Below are positions 42,274 through 54,045 of a stretch of DNA of 64,000 nucleotides, one piece after another (within the stretch, counting starts at the first letter, position 1; every line of letters begins with the position of its first letter). A model generated the notes under the pieces. The model was not told where the DNA came from. It saw nothing but the letters and a program-made list of their open reading frames with translations, and searched no databases. The DNA is taken from NCBI GenBank assembly GCA_015179045.1, contig WHUZ01000028.1:1-64000 (forward strand), given 5' to 3'. Position numbers and translations under genes: made by a program. This DNA is from Kalaharituber pfeilii (lineage: Eukaryota; Ascomycota; Pezizomycetes; Pezizales; Pezizaceae).

Positions 42274-43999
42274 TTTTTTTTTTTTTTTTGCCCTTCATGT
42301 GACCCCGCACGCAGCTGTTCGCCATGGCAGGGCCCCTGGGTCTACACCGTTGAAGCCCGGAGGCAGGCTTGTCTACCTACTTCTTCCGCCGCCTCCTCTA
42401 CAAACGAAAATCTCAACCCCTCCCCGCCCCACCTCCCCGGGGCAATTAAAATAACTACACCTTTCTTCCGCCGCCACCTTCAAACAAACGAAAATTCTCC
42501 CCCTCCCCTACATCTTCAGAGACCCAAAAAACTCCCCCAATACGTCCACCACCTCCCCGTTCTCTTGCTTCTCCACCCATTTCTTCTCATCCATGTCCTC
42601 CCACCTTTCCCACCCTTCCGGGTAGTCCACCTCTTCACACCTGAATGCCAGGTGGTCCACCGTCTGTCTCTGGCCACACTTGCACTTACTCCCTTCTTCC
42701 GCCTTCCCTATTTTAATATCCCACTCTTTTCCCATCCCCTTCCCCGTCCTCAGCCTGGTGAAGGCAGTGGCTGCCCCCCTGCCCACCTCATCGCCGAGCC
42801 CCCTCCGTACCCCACTTCTCTCCTCTCTGCTGCGCGCAGTTTTTTCCACTTCTGACGCAACCCTCTCTCTGTCACCACTGACTTCCCTATCCTATCCGCC
42901 GCCTTTTTTGCTTCGGCGTCCGCTGCCTCGTTGCCGGCGATGCTAATGTGTGCCTTCACCCACATCAGCTGGACGTCCCCTCCTTTCTTTTTCCTCTCCT
43001 TGATCATCTTCATCACTCTCTTCAGGTCTCCGGTCCGCGCTTTACCTGTTCTTCCCGCCTTCCTCACTGCTGCGATTGCTGCCTGTGAGTCAGTTAAGAT
43101 GACCAGGTTCGCCGGTGCCGGTACCGCTTTCTCTATCCCCTTTCTCATCCCCTTCACTTCTCCATCCCACACCGTCGCCCCCGTCCCCATTTCTTCTCCC
43201 CCTCCACCATCCCATTTCCAATACCCTCCCCCCACCCTCCCCTTCTCGTTCATGCTACCATCTGTGTATACCGTCCCTCCCCCTTGTGTTGCCCAAAAAA
43301 TTGAGGATTCCCACTCTTCCACGCCCCCCCCCCTTTACGCCCTTCTCTCACTACCTCCTCCACCTCTACTTTTGGGTACCTCCCTCCCCATGACACCTCG
43401 TCCACCCCTTCCGGCATGACGAAGCTCACCATGCTCTGGGCCCTCCCTGCCACTGACTCAAACCCGTCCTTTTTCTGCGCCGCCCATCCTACACTCCAAT
43501 CTCTCCAGTCCCTACCCCGCTCCTCCACGTCCCCCTCTCCTCTAAAATCCGCGGTCCAGATGTCACCGCAGCCTTCTGGATCTCCCATGCTTCTCGCCAC
43601 CAGCCTCGCCTGTGCGGCGTCTAGACATGTCTCCGCACTCTCCACTCCTGCAATCCAGTTGACTTTCTGGGTTGCTGCTCCGTGGACAGCGCCCGTGGCC
43701 TTCTTCAGTACCTGGTACTGAATTTTCTCCATTTCTCTTCTCCACTCCTTCTACCCCCTCCATCCGATCTCCGATCCCCACATCATCACCGCCCTTATCA
43801 TCCCCGTATACAACTGCCTCCAGCTTCGCGGGCTCATTCCCCACTGTCCTGCTCCCACCCCCATCATCGTGCCCGTGAGTTTCCTCGCTTTCTCTATCCT
43901 CCCCTTCCAATGAAAACCGAATTCTAGGGTTGAGTCGAAGATAACCCCCAGCCATTTCACCTTCTCTACCTCTCTCCTCCTCCTCTTCCCCTTCCCAAA
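42274..43999 (-). mobile_element. 5'-truncated family B LINE
   Basis: It is flanked by AACGCACTAACGT at 42261-42273 and 44000-44012. A poly(T) run, the reversed family B hairpin (CATGTGACCCCGCACGCAGC, then TGTTCGCCATGGCAGGGC), a 3' UTR of about 170 bp, then ORF2 sequence up to the RT thumb. It is the reference copy for family B in the window and shows how it differs from family A. Confidence 0.9.
42508..43960 (-). pseudogene. Family B LINE ORF2: RT thumb, RNase H, zinc finger, frameshifted
   Basis: Pieces in order are MKWLGVIFDSTLEFGFHWKG (thumb/connection), KIQYQVLKKATGAVHGAATQ, then RNase H with TVYTDGSMNEKGRVGGG, VILTDSQAAIAAVRKAG and LMWVKAHISIAGNEAADAEA. The C-terminal finger is CKCGQRQTVDHLAFRC and the end is DVLGEFFGSLKM. 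Frames change near 43250-43320, 42850 and 43740. Codon use is very GC-rich. It is related to but clearly distinct from family A. Confidence 0.85.
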
Positions 44000-44144
44000 A
44001 ACGCACTAACGTAGTACCTTGTGATGTCGTCAACTGGGGTTCGAAAGAGGAGGCTAGGTTTAGCCCCAAATCGAAACGAGTCATAGAGCTACTAAATCTT
44101 CCATATGCGCCATACATGGAGATAAGCATCTACGTACCCATGGC

Positions 44145-46146
44145 TCATTGGAGATATACTTTTATATGTTGCTCATCATCAAGATTAATGTTGGGACGTG
44201 TCCTAAAGCCGTTGAGCCCTACCAGAGTTGTAATCCTCCGTAACCGGATGATCGTTTCTTCCTCGACAACACTTTCGGAGATTTCTTTGCAAACTAGGAA
44301 CACGTAATCATATGCAACCTCGTATTTATCCACCTCTAGAGCGACAATAACATATTCCTCTTTGGGCTCACGCGGTGGACATTTGTGCTTGAGTCTAAAG
44401 CGGGGACGTCTTCTGTGGTTGGCGGAATCCTTGGGCTTCGGTTCAAGGAGGAGATTTCTGCGATAGTTATCGTGGACGTAAATAGTCTCCTTACCGAAGA
44501 GCTGCAGGCGTGATGTAAGCCTACCCGAGACTGCAGTGACATTGTATCCACCCGAGCCTCTAGCTTCAATAGTGCACCGCCTATACAGCTTACCTCGTGA
44601 AACATGAAGAGGTGAAGTGCGGTCGCCATTGCCGATTTGCATTTCCGTGCTGGAATCATGATAAGGCCACCTGTTTATCTGCGCCCAGCTGGGGAACCAG
44701 TTGCCACTTGATGGGTACTGGAATTCAACAAGCAACTGGAGAGTGAGCGGCAGGCCTTTGTCCTCCACAACGGACTCGGACAAGTCCCCCGTTGCCACTA
44801 CGAAACGATGCCATGCATCTGGAAGTGATTCAGCCGGGTTGTAGACAGGCAATGGCAACCTTCGCCACTGTGCTGATGCGATCGCAAGGCACGAAATGAT
44901 GTCGACCGGATTAGACATATATCTGTTTTGCAGGGCGTCAAGGGTGGAAATCAAATTGAATGAGGCACGTTTGCTGGGCGTGATGTTATCCTGCAAAGTC
45001 GACGGTATCTACCAAGCCTCATCAGTGACCGTAAGTTTGGCAAGCAAAGGTAGACTGACTTACCTTGGAATTTAAGAAATTTAAGACACTTAACGGATTT
45101 TCATCTGTAGGAATTCCACCGGGAATAACAGGGCCATTTAGAAACAACGTCTCCGGTAAAGTCCACGCACGTTTCAGCCAATGCCTTTCATCCTCCAATC
45201 CTGTCGCCCTGAATTTTCTACCGACACCATTGAAGAAAACAATCACAGCCTGGGCTGAATGATAGATACTCCCAATTGTTGGGATATCCATTTTCCACTC
45301 CTCCAGACGCAAGTCTTCCTTCTGGTCGTCGCCCTCACACTCCTGTCTCAAGCACAGAACATCCAGCCACAGATACCGGCCGCTGAATGTGCGTCCTCGG
45401 CCAGATGGCCATCGAGCCGTACTGTACCTCAACTGTAGCATCTGCTCGCGCAGGTTTTCTAATGAAACGTCGTTTGGCATTGGGATGTCCCACTGACCAT
45501 TGTTGATTGTGCTTGTCACCAGTGTACGTTCCTCCGGAGACACCCAGCTGTGCGACACAGGAGTAAAATACCGATTTGGGCGAAAACTATTGTCGAATTT
45601 TTTCTCACCACATAGCCACGCAAATGGAATTACGCGATTGCTACAGAGATCCCAAACACGTCGGGGTGGAATAGTGTAGAGGTTCACAATATGCTGTCGC
45701 CCATTGCCATCGTCCTTCAGCTGATCAGCGTAGGGATTTTCCTTCATCTGGCATAGACTTTCATCAGTGTCTGTTGGAGTCGTATATCTAAGCTTCGGAT
45801 TTATGCTGGTGGCAACCGCCCACGCATGAACGATACCAAATGTGCGGTTATTCTCGATAAAGTGAGCGAGCCATGCTTCTGTGCGATCTGGGCACCCGTC
45901 CAGATTTCTATCAGCCGGAAATAACCTGTCTCCTCGATAGCGAATAATCTTGTCTCGCAGTTCAGCTGTTGACAATTCTCCACATTGTTCTTCGATCTCG
46001 TATAGGGTGAGAACACTGCAGTCCCCTACGATGTTTTCCGGGGAGGGAGGTGCAAGTTGCTCCGGATTCTTGCACCAATATGGTTCGGTGTAATAAGTCC
46101 CAGAAAGTGTCAATCTCCCGTTGGGACCTTGAAGTGTAAGTGTCAT
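44145..46146 (-). CDS. HET-domain protein (heterokaryon incompatibility type)
   Basis: Exon 1 is 46146-45064, the intron is 45063-45009 (55 bp, GTAAGT ... TTGGTAG) and exon 2 is 45008-44145. The product is 648 aa. An upstream in-frame ATG at 46368 would give 722 aa, but that extension looks like leader sequence. The middle of exon 1 has the HET signature: FTPVSHSWVSPEERTL, YLWLDVLCLRQECEGDDQKE, DIPTIGSIYHSAQAVIVFF and LKRAWTLPETL. In the family these blocks form the domain that triggers cell death after non-self recognition. The C-terminal 290 aa have no repeats or NACHT/WD motif that I can see. The partner and allelic type are unknown. It lies next to LINE-B and a retroposon, with no lesion in the frame. 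Confidence 0.85.
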
Positions 46147-46470
46147 GATGATACCCTGTAAAGTGTGTGAGGGGGGATAATGAAGCAATAAGTTGGTGGT
46201 TAACTTAAGACACGCAACAAAAGGATATTTGAAGTCTATATAACCAATGCACGAGGTTTCAGGAAGTTGATATTGATAGTCAAAAAAAGAATACGTTTTT
46301 TCCACGATGATCGACCGGCTGTGCCCCAGGATAGTATAATCCTTGAGAGCTGAAAATGTAGGCTTCAATTATCGGCACCATTCTCGTATATGCAAAAGGC
46401 TGCATTGCAGGATGAACATGGCGCACACTGTGGCCAGCACGCGCTATTCCCTTTGCCCAACATATTTCAG

Positions 46471-48405
46471 CTGGACAACAACCACCTCAAGACGAGCGTT
46501 TGGAAGCAACTCCACAGCCACAACGTCCCCCCCAGTGAAACCTGCATAGATCGAAAGCTCTCAGTGCGCTGAGCTCTTTGACCTAATTTTATCCTCGAAT
46601 ACCTTAATCCACAGGTTTCCCCTCGGGGTGAACTTTCGAGGAAATCTTTTGCTCCACTGCCGTTGCCAACACATCAACCCCGCGCCAAGACCCAATAGGA
46701 GACCGCGAAACACCGCCCCCCTCACCAATCAAATGCCGAAGGGAAAGAAGAAACAGAGAATCGCCTCCCCTCCGCCGGCACCGGTGGACATCCACCTTAC
46801 TCCCTTCAGCCACGAGCAATCATGGGATCACATCGGGGTGCCAGACTGGAAACCCTGACGCACGACCTAATTTGCGACCCCCAGCCAACGCTCTGGGGTG
46901 GGGTTATCCTCGCCCTGTGGAGTTTTGGGATGAAGGAAGATCTCAAACCGGTTTGATGGGTCGATCCTGGCGATACGGTTCAACGGCGACGCCACCATCC
47001 AGACATTCGCAGGGGATCCGGATGACCCCCTCCCGAGATGGCTGACAGGCACGGACCCCATCATCACCGTGCTCTCGGAGGAGCCGTCTCCGGAGAGCAC
47101 GACGCTACCACCACCCACCCCACCACCCCGCCACTGCCCCTACCAGAAAGCGCAAAGGCAAAGCGGCATCGCCACAAGACCCGTACGCCCTCAAGAAGAG
47201 ACTCGACAACAAGGAGGTGGCCAAAATCGCCTCTGCGCCGTTGGTCGGGGCTCCACCACCATCCGCTGACAGCTCCTCCGCCAGCACCCCCATGACAAGC
47301 CAACCATCGAGCGCGGACATGCTCACACCCCCTCCGGCAGCAGAAAGGCCCGCGGCGTCCAGCGCCAGCAACTCCCCGATGCCAGTTCCCCGCACAACCC
47401 CCCCATCGACTACTCCCCGCCGGTTTTAGGGCGCCGTGCGATTTACCGACCCGGGTCGGGTAAAAATTTGCGGGTTTCGAAGATGTGGAGGAAACTGCGA
47501 AGGTGAGGTGTGGAGGAAACTGCAAAGGTGTGGAGGAGAGGGGAGGGGGGAGAGGTGGAGTTTTAGAAGAGCGCGCGATTTGCCGTCGGGGAAGTTTGCT
47601 TGCCGGGATGCGAAGGGGTGGAGAAGAGGGGAGGGGGGGAGGTGGAGATATATAGGGGAGCCTCCCTGTTGCAGAAACCGGAAGAACTGTCCGGAAGTTT
47701 CTGGAATAAGAAGGGGGACATGTATATAGAAGTTTCTTTGTTAAGCCTGTCTCCGGGCTTGCCCAGGGGCCCTGCCATGGCTTGGCGCTGCAAGCGGAGT
47801 TACGTGAATTTAAAAAAAAAAAAAAAAAAAGAGACTACTCCCCGCCCAAAAAAAACCCCAACCAACATCCCGGAGGCCACCACCAGGATGAAAAACGGCC
47901 TCGTAGTACACCGAATAGCCCTCCGAAAGGCCCTGAAGAAATGTCCGGAGATGGTTGGAGGCATCGAACAAAGACTTGGGAAAAATCACGGGAATTCGGT
48001 GGCTGAGAAAGAGGGGCAATTCTGGCGGGGGAAGGCAAGATCACCAGCTCAGTTTTGGTATACCTGGAGGGTCAGGTAGGGCTGGATAAGGTGAGACTTG
48101 GGGGCAAATGGATGAAGGCCAGCCAATACGTGTGGGACAGGGGACGGGAGTAGACTGGGACGGAGACTGTTTTCCCCTTAGACTTTGTTATTTGCACCTC
48201 CCCTTCACACAAGAGGTCCCGGGGATTTCTACTTTTATTTAATGTTATTGGCATTTTCACTTCCCCTTCACACAGGAATTTCTGGGGATTTCTACTTTTA
48301 CATTTAACTTTCCTGTATTCCATATGTAACTAAACATCGCCATAGCCCTTAGGGCCGCATGCGATTAATGATATAGCAAAAAAAAAATAAAGAAGAAGGA
48401 AAAAA
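46471..48405 (+). mobile_element. Full-length ORF1-only retroposon, copy 8
   Basis: It is flanked by AACATATTTCAGC (46458-46470) and AACATATATCAGC (48406-48418). The 5' leader aligns with copy 1. The ATG at 46734 starts MPKGKKKQRIASPPP. Later pieces are IRFNGDATIQTFAGDPDDPL (in another frame), RKGKAASPQDPYALKKRLDN and, after the nested insertion, NGLVVHRIALRKALK. The 3' UTR holds a tandem duplication of about 55 bp (CTCCCCTTCACACA ... GGGGATTTCTACTTTTA). The hairpin (ATCGC/GCGAT) and an A-rich tail close it. Several frameshifts are present. A family B piece at 47422-47832 interrupts it. Confidence 0.8.
47422..47832 (+). mobile_element. Family B LINE 3' UTR fragment nested in copy 8
   Basis: It is flanked by GACTACTCCCCGCC at 47408-47421 and 47833-47846. 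About 330 bp of G-rich 3' UTR with repeated GTGGAGGAAACTGC units, then GCCTGTCTCCGGGCTTGCCC as at the window start. The family B hairpin with a changed loop (GGC-TTGGC-GCT) and poly(A) follow. Confidence 0.85.
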
Positions 48406-48418
48406 AACATATATCAGC

Positions 48419-48910
48419 AAGCCACACAGCTAACCAGCCTGTCGATCGGGTGAAGTGAACAATCACGTTACAAGCACTGAGATCATTCCCCTATTTTGCA
48501 ACTTCAGCCACATGCAACTCAGCCGCAACTCAGCCGCAACTCAGCCGCGAACGATTTCGAATAGGTCGTTGCACTCATTATGATACTAGGGCGCGGAAGG
48601 TGCAGTAATAGGAGTTTTTCACAGATAGCAGTCGTAAGAAACAAGCCATCACGAGCGTTAGAGCCGCGTGCTGCTTCCAGTTGCAAATGCTCAGCCCCTG
48701 CAATGTCCTCGGGGGTGCAGGACCCAGCGGGGGTCCAGAAGGGCGCTGCCTGTGGGCTTGGTTGTTATTTGCGCCTCTAACCTTTCTTCTTTTGTTGGGG
48801 GAAGGGTATTCTAGCTGCACCTCCGCCACATTCTGGAGATTCGTAGACGAGATTAGGTTTCGTGGTTCCGCTAGTCCTATCTTCATCATGGAAGCAAACT
48901 GCCTGGCTAC
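48419..48910. other. Intergenic, short tandem motif
   Basis: CAACTCAGCCG is repeated three times at 48514-48546. No gene is supported; the frame at 48681-48890 runs into the next retroposon by chance. Confidence 0.4.
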
Positions 48911-48922
48911 AAGCTTTCATCC

Positions 48923-50298
48923 CGAACCACCACCCACTGAACAATCAAATTCCGAAGGGCCAGAAGAAGCAGAGGACCGCCTCCCCCCCGCCGCCCCCTC
49001 CGCCCCCTCCCCCCCGCCGCCCCCTCCGCCCCCTCCCCCCGCGGAGGACCACCTTCCCTCTCTCCCTCTCAGCACAATCGACACACCTGATTGGGATCAC
49101 ACGATCAAGACGTTGAGAGAGGCGGGCATCGGTTGGTCCTCGGTGCTCGCCTCGCTTTGGAACTCAGTGCAAAGATCGGAGACCACGCCCCAACGCACGG
49201 CTCAATCCTGGCCATAAGATTCGACGAGGATCGGATGCTGGTATATGGCGGAGAGCCTGACGACCACCGCCCTACGTGGCTTGCCACCGGGCCCCCCCCA
49301 TCCGCCGCCCCTATCCAATACCCTGGGGACGGAGGCACCGGCTCAGCCCTATCACCACCACACACCCGACCCCGGTGGCACCCACCCCCGAAGCCCTAGG
49401 CTCCAGGACAATAGTCACCATGAGCACGGAGACTTCATCAACACCCGAGGACACGCCAACTACCACCCCGGGGCCCGCAACCAAGAAGCGAAAAGCCAAG
49501 GCGGTGTCGCCACAAGACGCGTACGCCTTCAAGCGACGGCTCGACGACAAGGAGACAAAGAAAATTGCCACTGCACCACAGGTCGGGACCCCAGCCACAC
49601 AACACGTTGACGACAACCCCGTCGGGCCCACACCAACCCCCGAACCCACTCCGAACCCCGCGCATACGCCAAGGAAGGGCCGGAAGAACAACCAGACCCT
49701 CTCACCCCTCTGGAGACGCCCCCCCGCCGACTCCCCAACCGACACCCGCACCCAAACCAGCCCCCCATTGCCACCACCTCAAAATTCGACATCATCGTCC
49801 ACGGAATAGCCCTGAGGAAGGATCTAGGGAGTGTCCGAAAATGGTTGCAGGCGGCGAACGGAGACTTAGGGAAGATCGCCGGGATCCGGAGGTTGAGAAA
49901 GAAGCAGACACTTGTGGAAGAGGGGAAAGTGACAAGCTCAGCGGTGGTATACTTGGAGAAACAGACGAAAGCGGGGAGAGTGAGCCTGAGTGGAAGATGG
50001 CTGAGATGAAGCCAATATGAGTGGGACAGAGGACGCAGATTGGCTAACCATGTTCCCTCTTGCCTGTAGCACACGGATGTACACGTGCAGCACATTGGCT
50101 CTGGTTTTGGTTTTTCGGAGTTGGACTTATAATTAGTTTTGGAGTGCACCACCTACATCGCTAACCGGAGTCGTGGGTTCCTACCGTTCATGATATCTCT
50201 TTCTTTTCCTTTTCCTTCCTTATATCTACTATGTAGCTAAATCGCCATAGCCCATAGGGCGGCATGCGATCAATGATATAAACAAGAAAAAAAAAAAA
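48923..50298 (+). mobile_element. Nearly full-length ORF1-only retroposon, copy 9
   Basis: It is flanked by AAGCTTTCATCC (48911-48922) and AGGCTTTCATCC (50299-50310). It starts about 25 bp before the ORF1 start, where ATG has become ATT (TCAAATTCCGAAGGGCC). Pieces are a long Pro-rich start, DWDHTIKTLREAGIGWSSVL, SILAIRFDEDRMLVYGGEPD, TKKRKAKAVSPQDAYAFKRR and IIVHGIALRKDLGSVRKWLQ through SGRWLR-stop. Two or more frameshifts separate them. The hairpin (ATCGC/GCGAT, inner GCCC/GGGC) and a poly(A) end it. Confidence 0.8.
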
Positions 50299-50441
50299 AG
50301 GCTTTCATCCAGCTAAAATTGGCATTGGTAGTGCTGTCAATGAAACATAATTATTTGTCTCGCTTCCCGCTGGATCCATACATACATGCTGAGGTATATA
50401 GCAAATTGACACTTGGATGTGCATGTGAGCTGTTTGCACTA

Positions 50442-52670
50442 CTATGTTCTACCGGGATATTGCGCACGACCGGGGATGTTGCGCACTAGCCCAATTCCTT
50501 GACAACACCACAGTTGCGGGGCATTGTGGGGTACAGCAACACAACAACAATTATTCCCGGAGGTCTATAGAACCCAGCCATGGCAAAAGATCAAGAAGCG
50601 AAAATTCAGGAGGCTATTAAGGGCCTTAAGAGGGTAAGTTCAAGTCAGTTCGGAGAGCAGCAGACTTTCTAGGATTAGCTGAAGCTACAGTGAGGAATAG
50701 ATATAAAGGGAAGAGTACTACTCGTAAAGTTAGTTATGAGAGTCAGCAGCACCTAGATAAGGAGCAAAAAAAGGCAGTGGTAAGATATCTTGAGCAGATG
50801 GATGATATGGGATTCCCTATTGAGATAGAAGATTTGAGAGAGATTCCCTATTGAGATAGAAGATTTGAGAGAGATTGCTACTAGAATAATAATTAAATGT
50901 AAGGGGGCATTAAGCAAGATTTAGGTAAAAATTAGTTATGCAGGTTTGTGAAAAGACACCCAGAGGTTAAGCAGAAGTTAGCAACAGCTTAGGAGTGCCA
51001 GCGGGCAGCAGCAAATAATCCAGAAGTGGTAAAAAGGTGTATTCAAGCAGCACAAAAAGTAATAGTAAGGAATAAGATACCCGCAGAGAATATATGGAAT
51101 ATAGATGAGAAAGGATTTATGTTAGGAAGAGGAAGTAAATGCAAAGTGATTTGTAGAGCGGGGAGAAAGCATGTGCAAAACAGAGTAGATGGAAACAGGG
51201 AAACAATTACAGATATTGAGATAATTAATGCAGCCAGTAAAGTATTACCTGCATATATTATATATTAAGGAAAAACTCATGTAGCAGGATAGTATGCAGG
51301 TATAACTCCAGAAGATAAGGAAGCAAGATTTAACTACTCACCTAAGGGATAGACAGATAATAAAATAGGTCAAGACTATTTGCAGAATCATTCTTACTCC
51401 CTGGCAATAGAATTGTCTAAGAAAACTCATCGCCTTGTATTATTTCTAGATGAACATGCATCTCATTGCTCTTAGGAATTTCTTTCATGATGTTTGGAGC
51501 ATAATATGTTAGTGTTTTGTCTTCCTCCACACTCAACGCATCTTCTACAGCCTCTAGATGTTGGGCTATCTGCACCTCTACAATATGCCTATAGTCAAGA
51601 GGTGATACCTTTACTAAAGAGAATTTTGATATCATTAGAAAAGGGAATTTTTGGCCAATACTTAAGGCAGCTCGAAAGCGTGCCTTTACGGAGCAGAATA
51701 TTAAGTCTGGATGAGCAGGGACTGGAATATATTCTAGCAACTATAGAATCCTGCTTAGCAATATGCAACATATAGCTATCGAGAAATACCTCTCTCCAGC
51801 ACATCCAATATCCTCCCATAGTATCTACACTCCTAGGACACCTAGAGCACTCAAAAGACGTACCATTCGCTTTATTCAATGGCTTCCAAATGCCTCTCAG
51901 TCAGAAATCAAAAAGTCATTTCTTAAACTCTCATCAGCAGCATTCGGAGCAATGACTGAGGTTGATATTGAAAGAGATATCAACATGAAACTCAAGCGGC
52001 GTGGTAAAAAGCTCAAGACAAAGAACCAAAGACATCTTCCAGTCATTGGGCCTATCACCGGAAAGGATATTATCAGGCTCAAGAAGTAGCTAGAGATGGA
52101 AGAGCAAAAGAAGCAACAACTGGAAAAAAAAACGAGTATCCAAGTCAAAGTCGCAGCAACCACAGGCCAAAAATAAGCGTCAACCACCGCAACGTACCTA
52201 CAAACAAGCTAGAATTGCTTCAGAGTCACCAGAAGTCTGATCTGATACAGATAACTCTGAAACATCTGATGCTGCCCAGATACCACTTTGGATACTATAG
52301 TTGTTCAGACACCACTTCCACCCACAAGACGCCAGCCCGTCCCTACTTTGCACCCACCATCTAGACCCACAAGAGCATCTACTACAATGGCTGTGAGACT
52401 CAGGAAATGATTCTGCAGAAGTTAGACCTTTAAGTGTCTGCCCTATCCAAATAGGTATGTTACTAAAATCACCCCACCTGAAAAATTTCTGTGTGCTTAA
52501 ACAAGGTTTGAAATAGGTTTCTACATGTATCTAACTGCTTTGTACTTAATTTGAAGTCAACTGAACAAGTCGTTGAATTTTGAGAAGTCATTTATTAGTC
52601 ACCCGAAAGTGCGCAATATCCCGGTTATGCGCAATATCCCGGTTATGCGCAATATCCCGGTAGAACACAG
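50442..52670 (+). mobile_element. pogo/Fot1-like DNA transposon, decayed
   Basis: Terminal inverted repeats of about 25 bp are CTATGTTCTACCGGGATATT at the left and, inverted, CTGTGTTCTACCGGGATATT at the right, with a TA duplication (50440-50441, 52671-52672). Subterminal repeats of TGCGCAATATCCCGGT stand three times at the right end (52613-52661) and about twice, inverted, at the left. The single ORF (50580 to about 52100) is a degenerate DDE transposase. The size, 2229 bp, is usual for Fot1/pogo elements. Confidence 0.9.
50580..52089 (+). pseudogene. pogo-type DDE transposase remnant
   Basis: The start reads MAKDQEAKIQEAIKGLK. Then the Psq-like helix-turn-helix continues in another frame (SVRRAADFLGLAEATVRNRY). 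A CENP-B-like part follows (LDKEQKKAVVRYLEQMDDMG, then RFVKRHPEVKQKLATA). The catalytic core has ENIWNIDEKGFMLG, LVLFLDEHASHCS and STHLLQPLDVGLSAPLQ, the three Asp positions of the family. A 31-bp tandem duplication at 50812-50873 shifts the frame, and at least seven TAG/TAA stops lie at former Gln/Trp/Lys positions. It is inactive. Many of the stops are consistent with C-to-T change. Confidence 0.85.
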
Positions 52671-52672
52671 TA

Positions 52673-53345
52673 TAGATCAAGACTCTCTACAGTGCAAACA
52701 GCTCGCATGGAGTAGCACGTGGAGATAAGGGCAGCACGTGAGGCCATATAATATATAGACTTTCTGTACTGTAGCTCATACAATCAACAACCTTCTCTTC
52801 TGTTCTTTTCTCACCCACACTCTCTCGCATTTGGTTGCACGTTCGTTTCACCAGTTCTAACCACTCCAGTCCGTCGAAAGGCAGTAGTGGATACTATCTG
52901 TCTATCTTATATTGGTCCCTTCGACCAGAGAGCTGTGGCTGAAGAACGAAAGTACGAAAAACTCGCATCTTGGGTATCTTTGGGCATCTTGGGGCATCTT
53001 GGGGCCAGCATAAACTCGCACAACTCGCACTCTTCGCACAATTCACACTTTTGCATACTCGCACGCCTTGTATGCATCTGTTGCACCACGGAGAGTCAAC
53101 TCAACGCTCAGGAAAGTGGGAACAGCTGGAGACCCTGAAGAGCGCCATAGAGATAAGCTATTATTTTTTTTTAAAAAAAAAAAAAAAAAAAATAAGAAAT
53201 CATTACTCGCTGTGGTGGTAACCACGGTACCGATGGAAAGAGTAGGGCCAAACACGGGCCGGAGCGGTACTCATTTGTAAGGCCACGTGCCACATGATGA
53301 TGATACATGCATATGATGAGGATGAAAGTTACATTCAAGAAGCGA
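52673..53345. other. Intergenic, possible LTR remnant
   Basis: A TATATAATATATAG box at about 52745, a CT-rich stretch (52790-52830), then TTATATTGGTCCCTTCGACC at about 52906 recall the promoter and end of an LTR, but no pair or duplication was found. CTTGGGGCATCTTGGGG and ACTCGCAC are short tandem motifs. An A run at 53173-53191 is not followed by a LINE hairpin. Confidence 0.35.
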
Positions 53346-53761
53346 TTTTTTTATATATATATATCCATACTCGCATGCCGTCCTATGGGCTATGGCGAGG
53401 GTTTTATTTAAACTAAAAGCAAGAATTGACTAGATACATGTGATACCCGCGGTGCTCATCCATGGAGTGAGCCAGTACGTTCGGGGAATTGTCTTCCTAC
53501 TTCCGTCCTCTGTCCCATTCATACTGTCCACTCTCAACCATCGCCCTCCAAGCCTCACTCTCCCAACCTCGGTAGTTTTTTCCAAGTAAACTACCACTGA
53601 GCTTGTCGTCTTTCCCTCGTTGACCAACGTGTCCTTCTTCCTCAGCCAACGGATTCCGGTTATCTTGCCTAAATCCTTGTTGGCTGCCTCCAGCCATCTC
53701 CGGACCTTCCCTAAGTCCTTTCCTCAGGGCTATTCCGTGTACAACGATGCTGGCATTTAAA
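53346..53761 (-). mobile_element. ORF1-only retroposon, 5'-truncated, copy 10
   Basis: The tail is TATA-repeat-like (TTTTATATATATATATCC) rather than plain poly(T). It is followed by the reversed hairpin ACTCGCATGCCGTCC ... TATGGCGAG. On the minus strand the C-terminal domain is read in two frames (SIVVHGIALRK, then VRLGGRWLRVDSMNGTEDG). The 3' UTR has GAGCACCGCGGGTATCACAT. AAGCGA stands at 53340-53345 and 53762-53767 as a short duplication. Confidence 0.75.
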
Positions 53762-53767
53762 AAGCGA

Positions 53768-53975
53768 GTTGTGGATGTATAGACTCAGTTGGAAGGTGAA
53801 GGTGGTCTATAAATTGTATGTAGATAAGACTGTAGGGATGGACACGCACAGAGACAAGACAATTGAAGACCTTTTCCTTGACATTTGACCATTGAGGCCG
53901 CCCTTGAGACTTCGTTCCGCCCGCTCTAGATACCGGTACCCGTGCGAAACAGTGGATGCTGTTGAGCCTTCATCA
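53768..53975. other. Intergenic, no gene recognised
   Basis: Nothing supported. Confidence 0.4.
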
Positions 53976-54000
53976 CATCGCGTGCCGCCCTGTGGGCTAT

Positions 54001-54045
<45 letters not shown>

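Noticed and set aside
46147..46368. N-terminal extension of the HET protein from ATG 46368
   Set aside because: The extra 74 residues do not look like the rest of the protein. It is kept as an alternative only.
53160..53195. T and A run at 53161-53191 as a LINE tail
   Set aside because: No family A, B or C hairpin lies beside it; a simple sequence run is more likely.
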